Below are positions 56,096-64,000 of a stretch of 64,000 nt of DNA, piece by piece. Origin of the DNA: Schistocephalus solidus (Eukaryota > Platyhelminthes > Cestoda > Diphyllobothriidea > Diphyllobothriidae); assembly GCA_017591395.1 (NCBI GenBank), contig WEDG01001043.1:62001-126000 (forward strand). The letters are read 5' to 3'. The first letter of the stretch is position 1. Each line of letters starts with the position of its first letter. Both the position numbers and the translations under genes were made by a program. The notes under the pieces were generated by a model. It did no database searches and was not told the origin of the DNA. It was given only the letters and a program-made list of their open reading frames with translations.

Positions 56096-57575
56096 AAAAC
56101 TCGACATATTGCAATATGGCTTTCGATAAAACCACTTATATTTTACCAATATGCTCTATTTAATGGTGCTGATCGTTAGATTATGGTCAAGGATCGATGT
56201 CGTTTACGTTGAATTCAAAAAAGCCCTTGATAGTGTTCCACACGGCCGAATGCTGCAGAAGGTTCGAGAAGCTGGGTTAAGGGGGAACTTAGTAAATTGG
56301 ATAGGGGACTTCTTAATCGGTTAGTTGCAGTCTGTGTGCATTGGCAACGCAAAACCAATGCCATGCCCGTTTTGAGTGGTATACGCTAGGGCTCCGTGCT
56401 CAGGCCATTTTTGATTTAATTTTCATCAATGATTGCATGAATGAACTGGACACCAATGGAATGATGTTTGCAGATGACATCAATGTATGGCGAGCAATCA
56501 GATGCAAGAACGATGATCAGACCCTGTAAGAAGAACTTAACAGCTTAAATCAATGATCCGATGAATGGCTGCTGGGGTTTAACCTTGATAAGTGTGTCGA
56601 TCAATGATCTGATGAATGGCTGCTGGGGTTTAACCTTGATAAGTGTGTCGATCAATGATCCGATGAATGGCTGCTGGGGTTTAACCTTGATAAGTGTGAG
56701 GGCCAAAGAAGATGCTCCTCAATACTTCCTTCGCGAAAGGTCCTTGTCGATGTTAACTAAACAAGAAGACCTCGGACTTAACATTTCGTCACCCCTTTCA
56801 TTGCCTAAGGATGGCCAAAAAGGCAACCATAGTTCTGTTCGCCAATAAAAGAGTTTTCATAAGAAGCTATTTGGAAAAGTATATGGAGCCATTTTCGTTC
56901 GAAATCGGAATATGCTATCTGGACTTGTCGGCCCTGGCTGAAAGAAGGAATGTTCAAAGGAAGGCGAGGAAAATATTGGAAGACCTTAGTACTTTGTCAT
57001 GCAAATTTAGACTTCATGCACTAAATCTGTTTCCCCTTGAGTACCGGCGGATCCTAGGAGATCTCATACAGATCTGCCGGATCGTGAGGAACCGGCCTTG
57101 ATGATTTGTTTGAATTGTCCAGAACAACAAAGTTGCGTGGGATCTCCCTCAAACTTCGAGGAGCCTTATCTCAGCTGGATGTTCGGTGATGCTCGTTTTC
57201 GCAGCGCCTTGTCGGTGTCTGGAATGGCCTTACTGAGGAAGTTATAATGGCGGACACGACAGAAGCATTAAAACATAAACTGGACGTTTATTTACCTGAA
57301 AGATAGTATTCAATTGGTCAGGAAAGCGCTGTTATACCAAACCAACGCTTTGCCAATACCTACAGATAACAATGATATCTATTATTTCCTGTTATACTTT
57401 ATCCTCAGGAGGCCTGTGCTCTAATCCCCTTTGCTGCAAACATATGTTCAAAGTAACCATGTTACTGCCTACTTTATAGTAACATACTTATGTTAAGTTA
57501 AATATTGTACCGTTGTATAATAGGGTCTTCAAAGACGAAGCCTATTACACTAATTATACTGAAGTAATACTGAAC
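56096..57575 (+). mobile_element. CR1-like element E7, 5'-truncated
   Basis: Starts within the RT (LQYGFR-like), continues with YVEFKKALDSVPHGRMLQKV, GMMFADDINVW (about 56465), a triplicated SDEWLLGFNLDKC segment, CKFRLHALNLFPLEYRRI (57000-57060) and a C-terminal part ending in a stop near 57306. Several stops and shifts. The 3' end has a hairpin, TAATAGG (57518-57524) with CCTATTA (57541-57547), and a short TACTGAA-like tail. Confidence 0.75.
56554..56701 (+). repeat. 51-bp tandem repeat, three units, inside the E7 RT
   Basis: Units start at 56554, 56605 and 56656 and are nearly identical (TGATCCGATGAATGGCTGCT...). In the RT frame each carries SDEWLLGFNLDKC, the conserved segment after the catalytic site, and a TGA. 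The period of 17 codons keeps the frame. Confidence 0.9.
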
Positions 57576-58206
57576 CTCTGACTACTTTGTCACTCTGTCT
57601 ACAAACTCTTTCGATTAAATTGCAAACGTTCTGTATCATGGCTTCACAGGCCTGGAACGTATACCAGTATGTACCATTCAAAAACATCGATAATCTGTCT
57701 TCGCCAAAACCCGCAGGGGTTAGCTCACCTGCACGCACCATTAAAGTATGGGATTTAGCTGCCTTAAAACAGTTACTTAAAGGAATAGGCTTGTTCGCAA
57801 TCCGCAATACGTCGATTCTTCTGTCATTAAGTCAGTTGGGATGACATTTCAGTTAGATACTACAGGTGCCTACAAGAGACATGTTATCGATTTCCCAGAT
57901 GCGAAGCGGTATACTTAATTCAGCATAGCTCAGTATATGTGGGGGTGGGCAGAACTTACGAAGCTTATTTAGAAATATGCGGGTAACAAATGGACACATA
58001 CTTTCGTAACAATCGGGACAAATTACGTCATTCTTGGATGCCAAGTAATTATATGCTCATCAAGTATAAATTTATCAAGTCTTCCTTTGAACACGTCGCC
58101 GGTTTCCGCTAAGAGAGACTAATTCGACAATTTTTTCCATTTTTAGCCCTCCGGTAGAATATTAAAAGTAGTCTGCACTTCAATTTTGGCATAGTCTGTA
58201 AAATTA
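57576..58206. other. No assigned gene
   Basis: Open frames on both strands (57587-57844 plus, 57853-58044 minus) show no clear motif. They may be remnants of the element that begins downstream. Confidence 0.35.
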
Positions 58207-58639
58207 ATGACCACAACGCTGCATTTTTCTGCCTGTAACTTCTCCATTGTTCAATTTGATGCTATCAACTCTTTCCATTTAATAGATAATAATGAGCGTA
58301 GTCTGCATTTCAGTGATAAGCTCAGTATATTTTACCTCAACGCGAGATCATTCATGCATAAGATAACACAGTTAAGAACTGCGATTTTTAATTTTGACCC
58401 GGATATTTCAGACATTGCAGAATCTTAGACTCACTGCTTAATTTCTGACTTAACAGTCGCTTTAGATAATACCCGTTTTTACCGACAAGACCGTGTTAAA
58501 AAACGGGGCAGTGGGTATCTTCTGCGTAGTAGAGCCTCGCTTGCTTATTCGGCCTCTCATTTTAGCATTCCTTCCTTTTTCGGAAACCTCTGCTTCCGTT
58601 CAGTCATCTTCAGCGAAATCGGAAAACGTTATTCGACTG

Positions 58640-59060
58640 TATGTATTATACTCCTTGTTACTCTGACAGTGCCGCCTAAACATGCCGCGTGGTAGCTGCA
58701 CTGGACCAACACGGGGGCCAAATAAGGGCATGGCAGGCGTTATTATTATTATTTGGGATCTGGTCTCATAACAAATGCCGAACATGTGGACGATGTGCGT
58801 GTCCAACATGAGCACGCGTAGGTGCAGGCTCATGCCGCACCCCGCTCTCCCACTCCGTGTGAGATTATTCATCTGCGCCAACCCCGCCTCCGGTCTTCTT
58901 GACTATGTCTTGACACCGAGCAAAGGTGGGTAAGGGAAGAGAGTGAGGTAGATGCATTGCAAGTCTACTATCACTTAAAACTAATTCACGCGCAAGTCAC
59001 CGTCCCTGTACCACCCTTCTGTGGAGCATACGGTGGACATCGTCTGACCATGACGGTCGG
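58640..59060 (+). repeat. Dispersed repeat R1, copy inside the M-like element
   Basis: Matches 62330-62520 in order (GGTCTTCTTGACT, TCTACTATCACTTAAAACTA, GAGCATACGGTGGAC), same orientation. It separates the endonuclease start from the rest of the element, so it probably inserted later. Confidence 0.65.
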
Positions 59061-60959
59061 ACTGACGTTACTCTGACAACGAAATTCGGTTGCGTATACT
59101 CTTTGAAGAGGTCACACTGACTCCCGTTGGTATCAAAGCAATCGTAAAATATTTTGATTTTTTCAAAAATTGACTAGCGTACAATTACTTATCTGCCCAT
59201 TTCTCAGAAATTTGTAGATATTATTCACTTTTTAAACGTGTCTCGATTGGACAACTGGGCGATCGGGAAGGACGGTATATGAAATTTAATTTGTATCAAT
59301 GGTATCTGCCCCTCTCTCCTATTTATACATCGCCATCTTGCCCTTTTGATCACGTATTACTTCGTTATTTTCGTTAACTTTCCCCTCTGAAAATCAAGCA
59401 GTCAAACTTAACTACTTTGAATTTGCCCATATCAACAAGGAATTAGTAAATAACTCCACAAGCAGCACAACCTTTTTTTCAATAATTATCCAACTGTTTC
59501 CGTGATTTATTGCAGTGCACAGTAGGGGGCTTTTCGATTTTATTCCATAAAATATTTTGCAATACAATACTGATTCTGTCACTGTCCCACACGTTGTTAA
59601 AAACCGACTTAGTTACGAAAGCAACTAAAGGATCCTTCCAAAGGCTTATTATCGGTTAAGTTAATAATCGTGAAAATATTTCCATTAACTTCAAACTGAG
59701 GCTGACACGATATAGGCGTAAAGGGTCTTTAGCCAGATCTGTCGCTCAGGTTTGCTGTCTCAAATCTTTCTCCAGGTCCCACCAAACTCTTCTGCTTTTG
59801 ATTACTATCAGTAAACATTTCACTACAGAGGATTCGAGCAAGACTTCCTTATTAGATTCATTCTTTTTCAACGATGTCACCTTCGAAACTGACCCCTATT
59901 TACTCAATTCCTTCGCCGCCTGAAGTTTCTCTTAACTTTGCCCAATGCAGGCATTCAGAAACAGATAAAACTAACTTATTACTTCGCACTCAGTCGCACT
60001 GACAACAAACCGAGCTCTTTTATTAAAAAGAGTATGTTTTCATTCTCTGTTCTTCTCATTTTCACCCTAATTTGTTTCTTTTCTGCTTGGTAAAAGTCCT
60101 TTATTATTATCATTCCATGTTCAAATCTGGCTGGCGTTCTAAAGTTTAAAATTATCGGGATGCTCTTAAACCGCCAAGCAAGTTCTCAACTCCTCCAAAC
60201 ATGGCCTTTTGACTGATTTTTTGCTTCGTGATGATCATTTGTCTGTAGTTATGGTCTATTTCTATCGTATGAAAGCCTTCGATAAAGTGCTACGTATATT
60301 ACTCTTAGCTAAACTAAAGGATCACGGCTTTTTCAGTTCCCTTATTTACTGTAGTAGGTGGTTTTCCTTTTCAAATGAGTTCTTCTGTGAATGATACATT
60401 CAAAGATACCGTAATAGGTCCTCTTTTGTTCTCGTCTTACGTTAATAATATTTCCTTAGCAGTAAAACGCTCTTAATCTTTTACATATGCGGATCATATC
60501 AACTGTGCATATTCTTTCTCGAAATCTACGACCTACATGCTTGCAAGAACTCCATGCTGACTCGTTTGCTCTTTCCGTGAGGAGCTTAACATGGCCAATG
60601 GCACTACACCTTCGACACGTCGTTCCCTGTCTCCCGAATCTATGCAAACTAGTGATTTTTCCAAGCAAACCCTATAACTGAACGTTCAACCATCAAAGAT
60701 CTTGATTGCAGCTGCAACACTACTTTTGATTCCTCGCCGGACACTGATAGAATTACGGCGATAGCTGTCCAGAATTTTACCTCCGTTGCCTATAATGTGC
60801 ACCTCCCTGAAATTAAATTAAGAATTGATTGAAAAGTGAAGTCGCCAAACTTTTTTTCGGTAATTCATCATCGGGCCGGTAAAATTACAAGGGAAATTAA
60901 ACTTCGAGGTGTTAATAGGGTTTAAAAATGTATAATCGGTAATTTTGATGGTTTGCACG

Positions 60960-61290
60960 CCGCCGACATGGCGAGGTCAACGTGTAGAAGTCATTGGGAC
61001 TGTGTGAAAGGCGGGAGGTAGAGTCGAGTATGGGGATTGAGCATCATTGTCAAGTACGCGGGGACGTCGTGTGAACATCACCTGAAGTGGTTGTCGGCCA
61101 CGGAAGAGAGAGCGCCTGTAAGAGCGTCTTCGGACTGCACAGCCGTATGGCCACTGCCTCGGCTGTCGCGAGCACTCGTTGTCGTAGGCCTTTAGCGAAG
61201 TTGACTGGTGTCTGGTAGACAATTTGAAAGGCTTCTTTGGGGTCAACACGACGATTAGTATCAACTAGATGCGCAAGCATAGAACTCGAG
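60960..61290 (-). pseudogene. Fragment of an unassigned retroelement-like protein
   Basis: The minus-strand frame 61280-61050 reads VDTNRRVDPKEAFQIVYQTP, then RVLATAEAVAIRL and LQALSLPWP. It looks like the conserved C-terminal part of a repeated flatworm protein, possibly from a retroelement, but I cannot name the family reliably. It sits inside the degenerate M-like element. Confidence 0.4.
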
Positions 61291-61690
61291 ATTCATTTTT
61301 GGTCCTCCCCATACTTGCATAGGACTACCCATTCTTTGGTCTACTGAACGGGTCTAGTCATTCTGAAATTTTAAATGTCAAAATACATTTTATTCGGAAA
61401 CTCCTATATCTGCACATCCAAATCCATCCTGCGCGAATAGATACCAGATAACGAACCTACAATTTATATGGCTTGGTTACTAAAAGCCGCCTTCGGAGCC
61501 GTTTTCCGCCTTAAAAGTAGTTCAAACTTTCCCTGGATTTCAGTATGCACTCCTGTTGGTCGTCCATACAACATCCAAAATTCATCCTTGATTATACCTC
61601 TATCGGCCTCCTCCGATTATGGAGGCCCTCTCTTATTGGTTTCTAGGTACACCTTTCTTAGGCATAAATCGCTGATGCATATTAGATAGT

Positions 61691-61959
61691 CATACAGTCG
61701 ATCTTATTTAAGCGAAGACTGTGCCTTTATCCTAGCACTGAGTCGATTAACCTTTTATTTTCCTCGTCCTCCACTAGCAGCCTCTCAATGAATTCGAATA
61801 AAAACTATTGTCAATTTAGCAGATCATCTCTAATCCGCTCACTTTTATCTTTTCACATGTGGATTCTCTTGCCACGAGCTCTTATCCATCCATCGTGCCC
61901 TCCACTAATTTACCTCTCGGATAAATTTGCGTGTTCCTATTGACGCGTATGCTGTAAGC
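61691..61959. other. No recognisable feature
   Basis: Short AT-rich gap between the degenerate element and R1. Confidence 0.4.
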
Positions 61960-62530
61960 CTTCCCCGTTTCGCTCGGCGTTAAGCCCCATCAGACAACTG
62001 ACCGGCTCGGACAGTGGTCTGATTGTGGGGGTGGGGGAGAGAGTGAGGTCGAGAGCTCAGCGCATGTTCCTCACTATAAACAATCTGACGCGCTTGAAAC
62101 TATCACGGTGCGCTAAAAGCCGTGGCTTGGAATGTTGCCAAATGACGGGATAACTCGGACCGCGTGGTCAGCCCAATGTGTGTTTTGTGTGGAGTGGCTG
62201 ACTGGCGGACTGAGAGTCAGGTTGCAATGGCTCCTTCTTAATGTAGCCTTTATGGCACTCCCACTCCGTGGGATCCGAGCCAGGTGTGGTGGCACGCCCA
62301 GGGGTGGTCCGGCCGCGCCAGCCACCTGCGGCCCTCTCCCATCTCCGGTCTTCTTGACTCTGTCTTGACACCGGGCCCAGGTGGGGAGGAGGAAAGAGTG
62401 CGGTAGCTGCAGTGCAAGGCTACTATCACTTAAAACTAATTCACGCGCAAGTCACCGTCCCTGCACCACCTGGTGTGGAGCATACGGTGGACCTCGTCGA
62501 AATCGACGGTCGAACTGCCGTGTAGATTTT
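61960..62530 (+). repeat. Dispersed repeat R1, best-preserved copy
   Basis: Contains the landmarks seen in the other copies: TGACGCGCTTGAAACTATCA, AAAGCCGTGGCTTGGAA, GACTGAGAGTCAGG, AATGGCTCCTTCTTAATG, and GCATACGGTGGACCTC. It lies just downstream of the zinc-finger RTE coding end but in a fixed orientation opposite to that coding strand; at 33.9 kb the relation is reversed, so it is an independent repeat. Confidence 0.7.
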
Positions 62531-62550
62531 TTGCGCTGATGTGGCTTAGC

Positions 62551-64000
62551 CTCCGGTGGTCTACCGCAGGTTGTCGTCGAGGCGCATGTGTCCTCATAGG
62601 CCCATGCGGTGTGTAATTTTGCGGGAGGAGTGAGGGCAGTGGAGGTGGGCGCGGCGACTATATGTCGGAGTCCCAGGCACTTAATGACCAGCGATGGATT
62701 CGCAGGTGACCGACCAGGCCGATGCGTGAGTTGAAGTTGCGGGCGCAGTGTGGGCAGGAGATATCGGGAGAGGCTGGGGGGATGTCATTCATGGTAGTAG
62801 CGGGGTGTCAGGGGCGCTAAGAATAGCAGGAGTGGAGGGTTTGCATGGGGTATCGGTGTTGTCGGCATTGCGGTGAATTCCGCTGTCCTGGATGCGCATG
62901 TGACCGAATAAGCCCATGCGATGAGTGAATGCGCGAGGACAGTGAGAGCAGTGGAGGTGGTGATCTCTGCGGTGTGTTGATGTTCCAGGCACTGGTTCAC
63001 CAGTCTCTGTACGATGGATTTGCAAGTGACCGACCAGGCCGATGCGTGAGGTGAGTGTACAGTCGCATTGAGGACAGTTTAGGAGAGAGTCCACATCGCT
63101 GGTTGTGGGGGTAACAGGCGATGAGTATTGGAATGTGGTCTCTATGACGGTGGGAGTAACGGAATTGATGCCAGGAGTGAGGGTGGGGGAGTCAGAAGGA
63201 GGGTTGGCAGAATTTGACGTAGAAGTTGGAATTGTCGGATTGTTGGTGCATTGCGTCCGAAGATGTCCAACCAGGCCGATTCGCGCGCGGAAGATGCATT
63301 GACAGCGCGGGCATGTTGGAAGAGCCTGGGCATTGACTGTGTCGGTCCGGGGCGCTGGTGACTTTCGTGCCGCTCTTTTGGCCTTGGTGGCGGCGATCCA
63401 GATGGCCTCATAGATTGCTAAACCAGTCTTCACGGATCTTCTCCATGCCGGTCTATCCTGGGCGAGGTCAACCCAGGTCGCCGGGTTGATTTGCAGCTGC
63501 TTCAGATATTTCTTCGATGTGTCCTTGTAGCGTCGTTTTTGAACTCCGTATCGGCGAGAACCCGTAGCAACATCTCCGTATAAAAGCCGTTTGAGTAGTC
63601 GCTCGTTGTCCATTCTTACCAGGTGGCCGCTCCATCGCAGTTGCACTTGCCTCAGCACTGCGGGGGTGCTGAGGATTCCGGTCCGCTCCAGGACTTCCGT
63701 ATCCGGCATCCTATCTTGCCATCTCAGCTTCAGTATTCTGCGGAGGCAGCTAAGATGGAAGTGATTCAGCTTCCTGGCTTGGTTCGAGTAGACGGGCCAG
63801 GTCTCCGCTCCATAAAGGAGTATCGTCAAGATGACGGCCTTGTTCATCTTCAGTTTGGTGTTCAGGTGAATACCGTGGCGATTCCACACGGAAGCCTGCA
63901 TCCGGCCAAAGGCTTACTGGCTTTGGTGATCCATTGGGCAACCTCGTCATCGATTATCGTGTTGCGTGACAGCGTGCTTCCTACATAAGCGAAGGTTTCC
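62551..64000 (-). mobile_element. RTE-type retrotransposon 3' part with zinc-finger C-terminus, runs off the edge
   Basis: Minus strand. The main frame 63901-62789 (370 codons) begins [20 protein letters not shown] and [20 protein letters not shown], the end of an RTE reverse transcriptase (YGAETW block), then a basic linker, a C2HC-type finger ([20 protein letters not shown]), a C2H2 finger ([20 protein letters not shown]) and a third with its last histidine replaced by glutamine ([20 protein letters not shown]). Beyond the stop at 62789, two more fingers ([18 protein letters not shown], about 62700) lie in shifted frames. Upstream, 63908-63998 continues the RT (GSTLSRNTIIDDEVAQWIT) one base out of frame. 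The catalytic part of the RT is outside the window. An inactive copy. Confidence 0.85.

Larger units (their letters stand above)
58207..61690 (+). mobile_element. Highly degenerate M-like non-LTR element
   Basis: Endonuclease start (SIFYLNARSFMHKITQLRT, 58320-58380, and TRFYRQDRVKKRGSGYL), interrupted by R1 at 58640-59060; RT blocks after it (GLLTDFLLRDDHLSVVMVYF at about 60200, IGPLLFSSYVNNISLAV at about 60410), then a C-terminal part with VCTPVGRPYNIQNSSLIIPL (61550-61605) that parallels FTPVDQPYATHNSPMIISPL of family M. Stops and shifts everywhere. It is the oldest-looking element here. Confidence 0.6.

Noticed and set aside
61960..62530. R1 as the 3' untranslated region of the zinc-finger RTE element
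   Set aside because: R1 lies next to zinc-finger coding at both 34 and 62 kb, but its orientation relative to that coding strand differs, and it also occurs alone at 50.5 and 58.6 kb.

Overview
The window looks like repeat-rich nuclear DNA of a flatworm, most likely a tapeworm close to Spirometra, Dibothriocephalus or Schistocephalus. The evidence is split genes with very short introns (41-49 nt) next to introns of 1.5-2.7 kb, many CR1/L2-like non-LTR retrotransposons, and an RTE-type retrotransposon whose reverse transcriptase reading frame runs into C2H2-like zinc fingers. I associate that last combination with diphyllobothriid tapeworms. The species is inference. There are no bacterial features.

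Layout. 1-3.25 kb: no recognisable gene. 3.25-4.37 kb: a probable small multi-exon plus-strand gene of unknown function. 5.38-9.72 kb: a long, decayed CR1-like element (E5). 9.73-12.64 kb: antisense fragments of two further families (M and E4). 14.50-28.94 kb: a 14.4-kb inverted repeat whose near-identical arms each carry a CR1-like element E1, a piece of a second element E3, and copies of a third family M at both ends; the right arm alone also holds a 2.28-kb insertion (E2). 29.9-33.3 kb: another M-like element interrupted by inverted pieces. 33.9-35.7 kb: dispersed repeat R1 and a fragment of the zinc-finger RTE element.

37.67-49.69 kb holds the one clear host gene: a BTB-BACK-Kelch (KLHL-type) gene on the plus strand. 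I joined eight exons by GT/AG signals; every junction keeps phase and the model gives 646 codons. KLHL proteins are substrate adaptors of Cullin-3 ubiquitin ligases. Two alternative BTB cassettes (A and B) lie in tandem before the single BACK exon, both ending in the same splice phase; B carries a +1 frameshift. The introns hold a tRNA-like sequence, a pair of terminal-inverted-repeat elements with mutually inverted cores, a degenerate TTAGGG-like tract and a (TGG)n run.

49.8-64 kb is again repeats: R1 copies, a second R2 copy, a tRNA-Arg-like fragment, a CR1 fragment (E7) with a threefold 51-bp duplication in its reverse transcriptase, a degenerate M-like element (58.2-61.7 kb) and the 3' part of a zinc-finger RTE element running off the right edge on the minus strand.

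Most observations worth follow-up concern architecture: the large palindrome, the duplicated BTB cassette, a 3'-terminal hairpin shared by several CR1 families, and the apparently flipped core of the small inverted-repeat element.
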